A DNA stretch of 64,000 bases from Acidimicrobiaceae bacterium (GCA_016722025.1 JADKGZ010000012.1:1-64000), one strand, 5' to 3'. Counted from the stretch's first letter, positions 9,388-17,781 are shown. Numbers and translations are program-made. Notes: generated by a model not told the origin, from the letters alone.

Positions 9388-10134
9388 ATGAGCCTCATCT
9401 TCACCGTCAGCCCCGACTTCAACACGAAGCACCTCGCGGGATGGTTCGTGGTCAACACCCTGCTGCAACGACAGACGGGCGAGGGCATCCACCTGGAGAC
9501 CTTCGACGACTTCGAGAGCCTGCATGCGGCCACCGCCGCCGATCAGATCGACCTCATCTACGCCAACCCGTTCGACGCTGCCCGGCTGGTTCGCGACCAC
9601 GGCTTCGTCGCGCTCGCCCGGCCCCACGGCCGACCCGACGAGGCAGTGGTTGCGGCTCGCGCCGACAGCCCCGCGCAGTCAGTGGAGTCGTTGCGCCCGG
9701 GCAGCCGCATCGCCAGCACCGACAACCCCGATGTGCACATGATGGGCATGATCATGATCGAGCCGGCAGATCTCGACGCCGGCAACGTCACCATCATGCA
9801 GCGCCCCAACTACGTGCTGGTCGCGAAGAGCCTGCTCGATGGTGACGCAGACATCGGCTTCTTCCTCGCGGAGACCTACGACGAGCTCTCCGAGACCATC
9901 CGCAAGCAGTTGCGAGTGCTGGTGCGCAGCCAGATCCAAGTGATCAGCCACGTGTTCCTCGCCCACCCGCGGGTTGCCGACAAGATGGCGCGCCTGCGCG
10001 CGGCGCTGCTGGCTATGGCCGGCGACGAGAAGGGGCGGATGGCGCTCGCCGACGTCGGCATCGACCACTTCGAGCCGGTCGAGCGCGAGGAAGTCGAGTT
10101 CATGATCGATCTGATGGTGGCCCTCACCGCCTGA
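9388..10134 (+). CDS. PhnD/SsuA-like periplasmic-binding-fold protein lacking a signal peptide
   Basis: A 248-residue protein with the two-lobed fold of phosphite/phosphonate-type solute receptors: TVSPDFNTKHLAGWFVVNTLLQ, a DFESLHAATAADQIDLIYANP lobe-1 motif, and SLLDGDADIGFF where family members have a 'V..G.AD.a' motif. The N-terminus is MSLIFTVSP with no signal peptide or lipobox, so it should stay in the cytosol, and no ABC permease or ATPase is adjacent. This fits a sensory use, paired with the PAS protein just upstream. Ligand unknown. Confidence 0.65.
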   Translation: MSLIFTVSPDFNTKHLAGWFVVNTLLQRQTGEGIHLETFDDFESLHAATAADQIDLIYANPFDAARLVRDHGFVALARPHGRPDEAVVAARADSPAQSVESLRPGSRIASTDNPDVHMMGMIMIEPADLDAGNVTIMQRPNYVLVAKSLLDGDADIGFFLAETYDELSETIRKQLRVLVRSQIQVISHVFLAHPRVADKMARLRAALLAMAGDEKGRMALADVGIDHFEPVEREEVEFMIDLMVALTA

Positions 10135-10208
10135 GCACCGGCGGCGGCGGGAGGCGACGAGAAACGACGAGGCGGCGCGCCACCCGCCCGACCCGCCTGG
10201 GCGCAGCG

Positions 10209-10724
10209 CTACAGCGTGGCCACGTACGCCGCAACGAGGCGCTCGAGGGTGGCCTGCAGCTGGTCGGCCGGCGGCGGTGAGGCACCGCCACGGAACGTCA
10301 CTGCCGCGTCGTACGTGTTGTCACCCACCCCCACCGCCACCCAGTACTGCTCGCCGTCGTTGGTGAAGAAGGCGCCGTCGCCGATGCCATCGATCTCGGT
10401 GACCGTCATGCCGAGGCCGATGGCGTTCTGCTTCGCGGTCTCGAACGGAATGCCGGAACCGGAGAGCAGGATGGTGCCGCGCACGGCGTTGTTGGCGGTG
10501 ACGACATCCAACGAGCAGCGGTCGTCGGTGCTCGTCGCGGTGCCCGGCCCGATACCGCCGGCGAACAACGCCGAGACGTCGGCGGCGGTGATGAGGGTGC
10601 AGGCACCGGTGAGCGGGGCGGTGGTGGTGGGTGCTTGCGTGGCTGTCGGCGAGTCGTCGCCGCCGCAACCAGCCAGCAGCGTGAACGCGGACCCGACGAC
10701 GAAAGGGAGGAGCGAGCGGTGCAT
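10209..10724 (-). CDS. Small lipoprotein of unknown function
   Basis: A 171-residue secreted protein with the lipobox LAGC at Cys20 followed by GGDDSPTA and a Thr/Pro linker. The mature part has CTLITAADVSALFAG near its start and two further cysteines; the phrase resembles actinobacterial DUF3558-like lipoproteins in which an 'ADV..ll' helix follows a cysteine, but I do not claim the family. It is convergent with the PhnD-like gene and divergent from the lactonase at 10819. AAAACT seven bases before the ATG may be its -10 element. Confidence 0.7.
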   Translation of the reverse strand: MHRSLLPFVVGSAFTLLAGCGGDDSPTATQAPTTTAPLTGACTLITAADVSALFAGGIGPGTATSTDDRCSLDVVTANNAVRGTILLSGSGIPFETAKQNAIGLGMTVTEIDGIGDGAFFTNDGEQYWVAVGVGDNTYDAAVTFRGGASPPPADQLQATLERLVAAYVATL

Positions 10725-10818
10725 GCCGCCGAGTTTTGCACGTGCGGCTGCATGCGCGTGGCGGTGCAGCAGTCGCTCGGCTCGCAACCGCCGTAGCGAT
10801 GTCTGGCACACTGCCGCG

Positions 10819-11754
10819 ATGAGCGAACTCACCGAGATCACGAGCGGCCTGCGTTTCCCGGAGGGGCCCATCGCGATGCCCGACGGCAGCGTGATCCTGG
10901 TCGAGATGTTCGGGCCGCGCATCACGCGCGTACGGCCCGACGGCAGCAAGGAGACCATCGCCGACATCGTCGGTGGGCCCAATGGCGCCGCCATCGGCCC
11001 CGACGGTGCGCTGTACCTGTGCAACAACGGCGGCTGCTTCACGCCGGTGGATCTCGGCGACCTGCTGCTCCCGGGGCCGTTCGACCCTGCGGTCTACATC
11101 GGCGGCCGGATCCAGCGCGTCGATCTGGCGACAGGCGAAGTGGCCGACCTGTACACCGAGTGCGACGGGCGCGCGCTGCGCGCCCCCAACGACCTCGTGT
11201 TCGATGCGCACGGCGGGTTCTGGTTCACCGACCACGGCATCCGCGACCACGTCGCGCGCACCAGCGACCTCACCGGCATCTACTACGCCACGGCCGATGG
11301 CAGCCACATCAGCGAGCAGGTGTTCCCGGTGGAGGCCCCCAACGGCATCGGCCTCGCGCCCGACGGCAACACCGTCTACTGGGCCGAGACCCAGACCGGC
11401 CGCGTGATGCGACGCACCATCGCCTCGCCGGGTGTGCTGGCAGCCGCGATCCCGCTCGACACTTCCACGTGCATGGCCGGCCTGCCCGGCTATCAGCTGC
11501 TCGACTCGCTCGCGGTCGACGGCGACGGCAACGTCTGCGTGGCCACGCTGATCAACGGCGGCGTCACCGTGATCTCGCCGGCCGACGGCGGCATGCACCA
11601 CATCGCGACCGGCGATCTGCTCACCACCAACATCTGCTTCGGCGACAGTGACGGCAGCGGCGAGTACCGCGACGCGTACATCACCTGTTCCGGCACCGGC
11701 AGGTTGCTGCACATGCGCTGGCCCTCACCGGGCCTGCGGCTCAACTACGTCTGA
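10819..11754 (+). CDS. SMP-30/gluconolactonase family protein
   Basis: A 311-residue six-bladed beta-propeller. It begins LRFPEGPIAMPDGSV with the metal-ligand Glu typical of SMP-30, followed by repeated blade phrases (GPDGALYLCNNGG, RAPNDLVFDAHGGFWFTD, APNGIGLAPDGNTVYWAET, LLDSLAVDGDGNVCVA). The APND Asn and the LDSLAVD Asp are the expected Ca/Zn ligands. The family hydrolyses sugar lactones or related esters. No signal peptide is seen. CACACT six bases before the ATG could be a -10 element. It is not coupled to rimO, which appears to have its own promoter. Confidence 0.85.
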   Translation: MSELTEITSGLRFPEGPIAMPDGSVILVEMFGPRITRVRPDGSKETIADIVGGPNGAAIGPDGALYLCNNGGCFTPVDLGDLLLPGPFDPAVYIGGRIQRVDLATGEVADLYTECDGRALRAPNDLVFDAHGGFWFTDHGIRDHVARTSDLTGIYYATADGSHISEQVFPVEAPNGIGLAPDGNTVYWAETQTGRVMRRTIASPGVLAAAIPLDTSTCMAGLPGYQLLDSLAVDGDGNVCVATLINGGVTVISPADGGMHHIATGDLLTTNICFGDSDGSGEYRDAYITCSGTGRLLHMRWPSPGLRLNYV

Positions 11755-11780
11755 TCGGCGGGTCGTGGGGCGGCGCCCCG

Positions 11781-11786
11781 TAGCCT
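11781..11786 (+). promoter_or_regulatory. Candidate -10 element (TAGCCT) for rimO
   Basis: TAGCCT ends seven bases before ATG 11794 with no ribosome-binding sequence, consistent with a leaderless transcript. A GGGGC-GGC-GCCCC inverted repeat (11767-11779) sits directly upstream, in the spacer of such a promoter. Confidence 0.5.
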
Positions 11787-11793
11787 GTCGACC

Positions 11794-13059
11794 ATGGGCC
11801 AGCGCTTCTACGTCGAGACTTTGGGCTGCCCCAAGAACCAGGTCGACAGCGACAAGCTCATCGGCACGCTGCTGGCCGATGGCATGACACCCACCGACGA
11901 CCCGGGCAAGGCCGACCTGGTGGTGGTGAACACCTGTGCCTTCATCGACGAGGCACGCAAGGAGAGCATCGACACCATCCTCGCGCTCGACGACCAGCGC
12001 AAGGTGGGCGGCAAGCTGGTGGTCACCGGCTGCATGGCCGAGCGCTACGGCGACGAGCTGGCCGAGGCGCTGCCCGAGGTCGATCAGGTGGCCGGGTTCG
12101 GGGTGCCGGTCAACCTGGTGAAGAAGCGGTCCATCGCGGTGTCGTCGGCGCCCATCCCCACGCTCGACCTGCTCAACCTGCCACGTCCGAAGTCGTCCAG
12201 CCCGTGGGCGTACGTGAAGATCGCGGAAGGCTGCGACCGCAACTGCGGGTTCTGCGCCATCCCCTCGTTCCGTGGGCCGCAACGCAGCCGCGACATCTCC
12301 TCCATCCTCGACGAGGTCGAGCAGCTCGAGGCGCAGGAAATCGTGCTGGTGGCCCAAGACCTGGCCAGCTACGGCAAGGACCGGCCCACCGAGCTGGGCG
12401 CAGGCTCGATCGTGCCCCTCGTGCGGGCGGTCAGCGCCACGGCGGCATGGACGCGGTTGCTGTACCTGTACCCCAGCGACCTCAGCGACGAGCTCATCGA
12501 TGCCATCTGCGACACCGGCGTGCCGTACTTCGACCTGTCGTTGCAGCACGTCAGCAAGCCGCTGCTGCGCCGCATGCGCCGCTGGGGCGACGGCGGCCGG
12601 TTCCTGCAGCGCATCGCCGACATCCGCCACCGCGAGCCGTCGGCCGCGTTCCGCAGCAACTTCATCGTCGGCTACCCGGGCGAGACCGAGGAAGACCACG
12701 ACCAGCTGCTGGCCTTCGTGGAGGCAGCACAGCTCGACTGGTGCGGGTTCTTCGCCTACAGCCCGGAGGAGGGCACGTACGCGATGGAGCTCGACGGAGC
12801 GGTCGCCCCCACGCTGATGCACGAGCGGCTCGCGGAGCTGCGCGAGATGCAGGACGACATCACTGCCCGGCGGCGCGACGAGCTCATCGGCGAGACGGTC
12901 ACCGTGCTCGTCGACTCGCCCGGCGAAGCACGCAGCACCCGCGAGGCACCCGAGATCGACGGCGTCGTCGAGGTGCCTTCCTCGCTCGCCGTGGGCCAGT
13001 TCCACGAGGTGCGCATCGTCGATGCGATGGGCCCTGATCTCGTGGCAGACTCGCTCTGA
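11794..13059 (+). CDS. rimO: Ribosomal protein S12 methylthiotransferase RimO
   Basis: A 421-residue radical-SAM methylthiotransferase that adds a methylthio group to the conserved aspartate of ribosomal protein S12. The N-terminal UPF0004 domain holds cluster cysteines Cys12 (ETLGCPKN), Cys48 and Cys80. The radical SAM motif is Cys147-x3-Cys151-x2-Cys154 (EGCDRNCGFC), followed by the RimO-specific IPSFRGPQRSR. A TRAM domain ends the protein (ETVTVLVDSPG...). GCPKN rather than MiaB's GCQMN assigns it to RimO. Its stop overlaps the pgsA start (TGATG). Confidence 0.96.
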   Translation: MGQRFYVETLGCPKNQVDSDKLIGTLLADGMTPTDDPGKADLVVVNTCAFIDEARKESIDTILALDDQRKVGGKLVVTGCMAERYGDELAEALPEVDQVAGFGVPVNLVKKRSIAVSSAPIPTLDLLNLPRPKSSSPWAYVKIAEGCDRNCGFCAIPSFRGPQRSRDISSILDEVEQLEAQEIVLVAQDLASYGKDRPTELGAGSIVPLVRAVSATAAWTRLLYLYPSDLSDELIDAICDTGVPYFDLSLQHVSKPLLRRMRRWGDGGRFLQRIADIRHREPSAAFRSNFIVGYPGETEEDHDQLLAFVEAAQLDWCGFFAYSPEEGTYAMELDGAVAPTLMHERLAELREMQDDITARRRDELIGETVTVLVDSPGEARSTREAPEIDGVVEVPSSLAVGQFHEVRIVDAMGPDLVADSL

Positions 13060-13640
13060 TGCCTGTCGATCCATCCGCAGTGAAGACGTGGGCCAACCTG
13101 GTCACCGTTGCCCGGGTGCTGATCGCTCCGCTGATGCTGGTGCTCATCCCCGACGCGCCGGGGGGCACCTGGGCTGCCTTCGGGTTGTGGTTCGTGCTGT
13201 GCAGCAGCGACGGCATCGACGGCTATTTGGCGCGCCGGCACGGCGCCACCAACCTGGGTGCGTTCCTCGACCCGCTCGCCGACAAGATCCTGGTGCTCGG
13301 CGCCATGGCCATCCTGGTCGGCAACGACACGTTCTGGATCGTGCCGGTCGCCATCACCGTCGCTCGCGAGCTGATGATCAGCCTGTACCGCACGTTCGTC
13401 GGTGCCAAGGGCGTCAGCGTGCCGGCCAGCAAGGTCGCCAAGTGGAAGACCTTCGTACAGCAGCTGGCCGTCGGGTTCGCCATCATGCCGCCCACCGCGC
13501 TCGACGCGAAGTGGCTGTGGAACGGTCTGCTGTGGCTCTCGGTGGCGCTCGCCCTGATCAGCGGTGGCCAGTACGTCTATCGCGCGATGAAGTCGCAACC
13601 GCTGCCGGCCAACGTGTCCGGCGCCGACCTTTCTCTGTGA
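13059..13640 (+). CDS. pgsA: CDP-diacylglycerol-glycerol-3-phosphate 3-phosphatidyltransferase
   Basis: A 193-residue membrane enzyme that makes phosphatidylglycerol phosphate, the first committed step to phosphatidylglycerol and cardiolipin. The CDP-alcohol phosphotransferase signature DG-x2-AR-x8-G-x3-D-x3-D is complete in DGYLARR...GAFLDPLAD. Four or five hydrophobic segments are present. The start overlaps the rimO stop by one base, and cinA begins seven bases after its stop, so the three are co-transcribed. Confidence 0.93.
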   Translation: MPVDPSAVKTWANLVTVARVLIAPLMLVLIPDAPGGTWAAFGLWFVLCSSDGIDGYLARRHGATNLGAFLDPLADKILVLGAMAILVGNDTFWIVPVAITVARELMISLYRTFVGAKGVSVPASKVAKWKTFVQQLAVGFAIMPPTALDAKWLWNGLLWLSVALALISGGQYVYRAMKSQPLPANVSGADLSL

Positions 13641-13646
13641 GCTGCC

Positions 13647-14897
13647 ATGCGTTGTGACGTCGTCGCCATCGGTACCGAGCTGCTGCTGGGCCAGATCACC
13701 GACACCAACAGCCAGTGGATCGGCGAGCAACTGGCGGCGGTCGGTGTCGATTCGCTGCTGCAGGTGAAGGTGGGCGACAACCTCGGTCGCATGGAGTCGG
13801 TGCTGCGCCGGGTGCTGGCCGATGCCGACGCTGTCATCGTGTGCGGGGGTCTTGGCCCGACTCACGACGACGTCACCCGCGAGGCCATCGCCGCCGTGAT
13901 GGGCGCCGAACTGCAACCCGACGAGCAGGTGGCCGATGTCATCCGCGAGATGTTCGCGTCGCGGGGCAGGCGAATGGCGGAGAACAACCTGCGCCAGGCG
14001 CTGGTGCCGGTGGGGGCGAGCATCATCGCGCAGACCCGCGGCACGGCCCCTGGTCTGATCTGCCCGGTCACCATCGATGGCGCGCAGAAGGTGGTCTATG
14101 CGGTGCCCGGCGTGCCTCATGAGATGAAGGACATGGTGCTGCGAGCGGTGCTGCCCGACCTGCTGAGCCGTGGGGGAGAAGACGCCGCGGTCATCGTCAG
14201 CCGCACGCTGCGCACGTGGGGCGAGAGCGAGAGCGGCCTCAACGAGCGCCTCGATCCGCTCATCGCCCGCCTCGACGAAGTGGGCAACCCCACGTTGGCC
14301 TTCAACGCCAGCGGATGGGAGGGCCTGAAGGTGCGGCTCACCGCCAAGGCGGCCACCGAAGCCGACGCGCAGGTGCTGCTGGCCACGTGGGAAGCGGAAG
14401 CTCGCGCGCTCATCGGCGACCTGGTGTTCGGTGTCGACGACGAAACCATGGAAGCCGTGGTGCTGCAGCTGCTGCGCGAGCGAGGGTGGTCGTTGGGTCT
14501 TGCCGAGTCGGTCACCGGCGGCCTGGTCGCCGGGCGCATCACCAACGTGGCGGGCGCCAGTGAGGTGTTCCGCGGCAGCATCGTCTGCTATGCCAGCGAG
14601 GTCAAGTTCCAGGTGCTCGGCGTACCCGTCGGCCCGGTGGTCAGCGAAGCGGCGGCGGCGGCGATGGCGCGTGGTGCACAGCGGGTGCTGAGCAGCCATG
14701 TCGCGCTGTCGCTCACCGGCGTCGCCGGCCCTGCCGAGCAGGACGGCATGCCGGTGGGCACGTTGTGCATCGGCATCGCCATCGGTGACGAAGTGCACAC
14801 GCGCACCGTGCGCATGCCTGGCCAGCGCGATCAGATGCGCCAGATGAGCGTCATCACCGCGCTCGACCTCCTGCGGCGCACGCTGCTCGCGTCGTAA
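13647..14897 (+). CDS. cinA: CinA family protein (competence/damage-inducible; NMN deamidase domain)
   Basis: 416 residues with two domains. Residues 1-170 form the MoaB/MogA-like COG1058 part (IGTELLLGQITDTNS, VCGGLGPTHDDVT, GVPHEMKDM). Residues about 255-416 form the C-terminal CinA domain with LAESVTGGLVAGRIT and LTGVAGP, which carries pyridine-nucleotide deamidase activity in characterised members. The CinA domain is thought to recycle NMN; the N-terminal part hydrolyses ADP-ribose in some homologues. It follows pgsA in the normal actinobacterial order, but clgR and recA, usually next, are absent here. Confidence 0.93.
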   Translation: MRCDVVAIGTELLLGQITDTNSQWIGEQLAAVGVDSLLQVKVGDNLGRMESVLRRVLADADAVIVCGGLGPTHDDVTREAIAAVMGAELQPDEQVADVIREMFASRGRRMAENNLRQALVPVGASIIAQTRGTAPGLICPVTIDGAQKVVYAVPGVPHEMKDMVLRAVLPDLLSRGGEDAAVIVSRTLRTWGESESGLNERLDPLIARLDEVGNPTLAFNASGWEGLKVRLTAKAATEADAQVLLATWEAEARALIGDLVFGVDDETMEAVVLQLLRERGWSLGLAESVTGGLVAGRITNVAGASEVFRGSIVCYASEVKFQVLGVPVGPVVSEAAAAAMARGAQRVLSSHVALSLTGVAGPAEQDGMPVGTLCIGIAIGDEVHTRTVRMPGQRDQMRQMSVITALDLLRRTLLAS

Positions 14898-14908
14898 GCT
14901 GCGTCAAC

Positions 14909-14981
14909 GCCTCCGTAGCTCAACGGATAGAGCAGCGGGTTTCTACCCCGTTGGTTGGGAGTTCGATTCTCTCCGGAGGCA
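14909..14981 (+). tRNA. tRNA-Arg (anticodon TCT)
   Basis: A cloverleaf folds by hand: acceptor GCCTCCG/CGGAGGC, D stem GCTC/GAGC, anticodon stem GCGGG/CCCGT with loop TTTCTAC (anticodon TCT at 14942-14944), T stem GGGAG/CTCTC with loop TTCGATT, discriminator A at 14981. CCA is not encoded. It reads AGA/AGG, rare arginine codons in such a GC-rich genome. It follows cinA by 11 bases and is likely co-transcribed or has an internal promoter. Confidence 0.95.
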
Positions 14982-15014
14982 CACATCGCCGGACACCGAT
15001 TGGCGGCAGCGACC

Positions 15015-16370
15015 TCAGTGCGGCGCTCGCCGCTGCAGGCGAAGTGGCACTGCCGGCGTCGGGCGCAGCGTCACTCGGAACTCGGGCTCGGGCGCGTCGC
15101 CGGCTGGGCTGATCGTCCAGCGGCGAGCGACCTCGGCGAGGATGATCGTGGCCTCCAGCATTGCAAAGTGTTCGCCGATGCAGCCGCGGGCACCGCCCCC
15201 GAACGGGAAGTACGCCCACTTCGGGCGCTGCTCGTCGGGGTACAGCCAGCGGTCGATCCTGAACTCGTCGGCGTCGGGCCACCAGCGCGGGTCGCGCTGG
15301 GTGAGCCACGGGCTCACGATCACCTGAGCGCCCACGGCCAGATCGACCCCGCGGATGGTGGTCGGCTGCACCACCTCGCGAGTGGTGAGCCAGGCAGGAG
15401 GAAACAGGCGCATGCCCTCGCGCAAGGCGGCTTGGGTGATGGGCAACTGCTCGAGCTGGTCGAGCCCGACGGCGCCGGTGCCGGTGCCGCAGCGGTCGGC
15501 CTCGGCGGCGATCTGCGCAAGGGCTTCGGGGTGGTGGCTCAGCAGGTGCAGCGTCCAGGCCAGCGCGTTTGCCGTGGTCTCGTGGCCGGCCAGGAACAGG
15601 GTCATCACCTCGTCGCGGATCTCGCGGTCGGAGAGCCCGCCGCCGTCGCCCTCGTCGTCCACCGCTCTCGTGAGCAGGCTCACCACATCGCGGTCGCCGG
15701 GCGCGGCGCGGCGCTGCGCGATGATGCCGGCGATGACGTCGTCGAGTTCGGCGATCAGCTGCGCGGCCGCCGACTGCTCGTCGGGCGACAGCCCCTGACC
15801 GACGAGTTGCGCCAGCGGCAGCAGCCGGTTGGAGATCGCGAGCACACCATCCAGGGCGACACCCACGCGTGCGGCGTCGCCGGTGACATCGAGCCCGAAC
15901 AGCGTGGAGCCCACGATGCGCATTGCCGTGCGGGTCATCGCTGCGTGAGCGTCGATCACCGTCTCGGCAACCCAACTGCCGGTCTCCTCGGCCGCGATCT
16001 GCCCCATGGTGACTGCGAACTTGGCCAACTGCGGTCGATGGAAGGCGGGGCTGACCAACCGCCGTTGGGCGCGTGGTGCGCACCTTCGCTGGTGAGCAGG
16101 CCATCTCCCAGGATGGGTCGCGTCGATTGCACTGCGGCGCCCTTGGCGAGGCAGTGCTGCTGTTCGACCAGCACTTCGCGCACACCGTCGGGATCGGTGA
16201 CCAGCAGCGCCTGCACGGGCCCCACTTCGAGCAGGACGAGCGGGCCGTGTTCGTGCACGAGCTGACCGAGCGCACCGGCCGGGTCGCTGAAGAGCAGGGG
16301 CAACATGGCCAGCCCGGCATCGGAGGGGGGGGCGTCCAACGGAACAGGGAGCCTCGAGGTTGATGAGCAT
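15015..16370 (-). CDS. Cytochrome P450, apparently carrying two compensating indels
   Basis: A haem-thiolate monooxygenase of about 450 residues. Visible motifs are the I-helix AGHETTANA, the K-helix ExxR in ALREGMRLFPP, and haem loop FPFGGGARGCIGEHFA with the axial Cys. The PPAW region and length resemble CYP102/CYP4-like bacterial P450s more than the short CYP107 type. A strong promoter seven bases upstream fixes ATG 16370. The first ~100 codons are then read in another frame: one indel in the run of eight G (plus strand) near 16325-16332 and another near 16066-16075 restore the N-terminus (LVHEHGPLVLLEVG...GDGLLTSEGAHHA) joined to RRLVSPAFHR. A reductase partner is not adjacent. Confidence 0.85.
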   Translation of the reverse strand: MLINLEAPCSVGRPPLRCRAGHVAPALQRPGRCARSARARTRPARPARSGARAGAAGHRSRRCARSAGRTAALPRQGRRSAIDATHPGRWPAHQRRCAPRAQRRLVSPAFHRPQLAKFAVTMGQIAAEETGSWVAETVIDAHAAMTRTAMRIVGSTLFGLDVTGDAARVGVALDGVLAISNRLLPLAQLVGQGLSPDEQSAAAQLIAELDDVIAGIIAQRRAAPGDRDVVSLLTRAVDDEGDGGGLSDREIRDEVMTLFLAGHETTANALAWTLHLLSHHPEALAQIAAEADRCGTGTGAVGLDQLEQLPITQAALREGMRLFPPAWLTTREVVQPTTIRGVDLAVGAQVIVSPWLTQRDPRWWPDADEFRIDRWLYPDEQRPKWAYFPFGGGARGCIGEHFAMLEATIILAEVARRWTISPAGDAPEPEFRVTLRPTPAVPLRLQRRAPH

Positions 16371-16377
16371 GGGGACA

Positions 16378-16405
16378 GTATTAGCAAAATGAACGAATAT
16401 GTCAA
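16378..16405 (-). promoter_or_regulatory. Strong sigma-70-type promoter for the P450 gene
   Basis: On the minus strand TTGACA (16405-16400), a 16-base spacer and TAATAC (16383-16378) make a near-consensus housekeeping promoter, the best in the window. The ATG lies seven bases after the -10, so the mRNA should be leaderless. The surrounding 40 bases are unusually AT-rich for this genome. Confidence 0.75.
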
Positions 16406-16413
16406 TTAGTTGA
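16402..16413. promoter_or_regulatory. Candidate operator between P450 and TetR genes
   Basis: TCAATTAGTTGA is an inverted repeat with 4-base arms (TCAA/TTGA) that overlaps the -35 box of the P450 promoter and lies next to the likely -35 of the divergent tetR promoter. Position is ideal for a TetR repressor of both genes, but the arms are short, so this is a proposal. Confidence 0.35.
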
Positions 16414-16434
16414 TTACGTCGGTGGGTGAGGTGA

Positions 16435-16440
16435 TAGGTT
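16435..16440 (+). promoter_or_regulatory. Candidate -10 element (TAGGTT) for the tetR gene
   Basis: TAGGTT ends six bases before the GTG start at 16447, again without a ribosome-binding sequence. TTGATT at 16410-16415 is a possible -35 with a rather long 19-base spacer. Confidence 0.45.
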
Positions 16441-16446
16441 GCAGGC

Positions 16447-17065
16447 GTGACCGGAATTCACGAGCGCCGCCGTGCCCTCACCAAGGGTGAACGCACTCGC
16501 GAGCGGCTGCTGCGCGCCGCGGTCGATCGCTTCGGCAGCACTGGTTTCCGAGCGACATCGGTGAGCCAGCTCAGCCGCGACGCAGGGCTCACGCCCGCCG
16601 CGGCGTATGCCTACTTCGACGACAAGGAGACCTTCTGGCGCGGCAGTGCAGGCCGATCTGGATGCTCTGCGCGCCGAGGTGGCTGAGCAATCGGCGCACA
16701 GCCAACGGCCGATCGTCGAGGCCATGTTCGCAATGATCGCGGGCCTCCAATCGCACGCCTTGGCGCATCGCGTGATGGTGGAGGGTTCGCCGCACGACCT
16801 GCAGCTGGTGCTCGGGCACCCGTTGTTCGCCGGAACCACCCGGCTGATCGAGCAAGGGCTGGCAGCGCGGCAGGCGGCGGGCACGTTGTCGCCCATCGCC
16901 AACCCGCACGACCTGGCTGTGGGCATGGAGACGATCATCTTCTCCCTCGTGCTGTCGGTGGTGCGCGCCGGCATGGAGGGCGCGCCGCAACGGGTCGATG
17001 CGGTCGTCGCGCTGCTGCAGTTCGCCCTCGGCGGCCCACCCACCCCGCAGGAGCGGGTGCGCTGA
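16447..17065 (+). CDS. TetR-family transcriptional regulator, with an apparent +1 frameshift
   Basis: About 205 residues. The N-terminal helix-turn-helix is intact (TRERLLRAAVDRFGSTGFRATSVSQLSRDAGLTPAAAYAYFDDKETF), then the frame breaks at about 16636-16642. The ligand-binding part continues in the next frame (VQADLDALRAEVAEQ...ALAHRVMVEG...LVLSVVRAG) to the stop at 17065. One surplus base explains it. Divergent from the P450, it probably represses that gene and itself in response to a hydrophobic ligand; this is inferred from position. Confidence 0.8.
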
Positions 17066-17256
17066 TCGGTCGCCGCCAGAGTCAGCGTGGTCGCTGTCGG
17101 TCTCCGCTCCGGTCGTCGTCGCCTGGTGGGAGCCGGTGCCGGTGGTGCGCGCGGTCCTGAGGGCCCGCCGCGGCCGACGGCGTAGGAATTGAGGCCTTCT
17201 CGGCCTACCCTGGAGCAGTCCCCTGGGGGCGAAAACCAACTTGCGCGAGGTCGAGA

Positions 17257-17781
17257 GTGAAGTTCAAAAAGGGCGACACCGTCATCTATCCGCAGCACGG
17301 TGCATGCATCGTGGTGGGCACCAAGAAGATGGAAGCGTTCGGCAGCATGCAGGAGTACCTGATCCTGCGAACCGTCATCAACGAGATGACCCTCTCGGTG
17401 CCCACGCTGAAGGCCAGCGAGGTGGGCGTGCGCCCACCCGTGAACCCCGAGGAGCTGGAAGACCTGGTTGCGGTGCTCAGCAAGCCCGACCCGCGCGTGC
17501 CGTCCAACTGGAGCCGGCGGTTCAAGAACCACCAGGAGAAGCTGAAGAGCGGCGATGTGTACCAGGTGGCAGAGGTCGTTCGTAACCTCGCCGCCCGCAA
17601 CCGCGACGCCTCGTTGTCGGCCGCCGAACGCACCATGTACGACCGTGCCCGCATCAACCTCATCAGCGAGATCGCACCGGCGCTGAAGGTGAGCGCCGAG
17701 GAAGCCGAGCGCTACCTCGACGAAGCACTGGCCAAGGGCGTGCTGAAGCCGGCCAAGGAGCCTGCCAAGAAGAAGGCCTGA
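17257..17781 (+). CDS. carD: CarD-family RNA polymerase-binding regulator
   Basis: 174 residues. The N-terminal Tudor-like RNAP-interaction domain begins KFKKGDTVIYPQHGACIVVGTKKME and includes LILRTVINEMTLSVP. The helical C-terminal DNA-contacting domain includes NWSRRFKNHQEKL and DVYQVAEVVRNL, with the conserved Trp that wedges the upstream edge of the transcription bubble. CarD stabilises open complexes at rRNA and most housekeeping promoters in actinobacteria. The GTG start is preceded by GAGG at about eight bases. The Lys-rich tail (PAKEPAKKKA) is typical of high-GC members. The 190 bp upstream hold no gene I can see. Confidence 0.95.
   Translation: MKFKKGDTVIYPQHGACIVVGTKKMEAFGSMQEYLILRTVINEMTLSVPTLKASEVGVRPPVNPEELEDLVAVLSKPDPRVPSNWSRRFKNHQEKLKSGDVYQVAEVVRNLAARNRDASLSAAERTMYDRARINLISEIAPALKVSAEEAERYLDEALAKGVLKPAKEPAKKKA

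Noticed and set aside
9388..10134. Phosphonate/phosphite ABC uptake receptor (PhnD)
   Set aside because: Fold matches but there is no signal peptide or lipobox and no permease or ATPase gene nearby, so a transport role is not supported.
14909..14981. tRNA-Arg as an integration site for a mobile island
   Set aside because: No integrase gene and no direct copy of the tRNA 3' end was seen within the window; the genes to the right look chromosomal.
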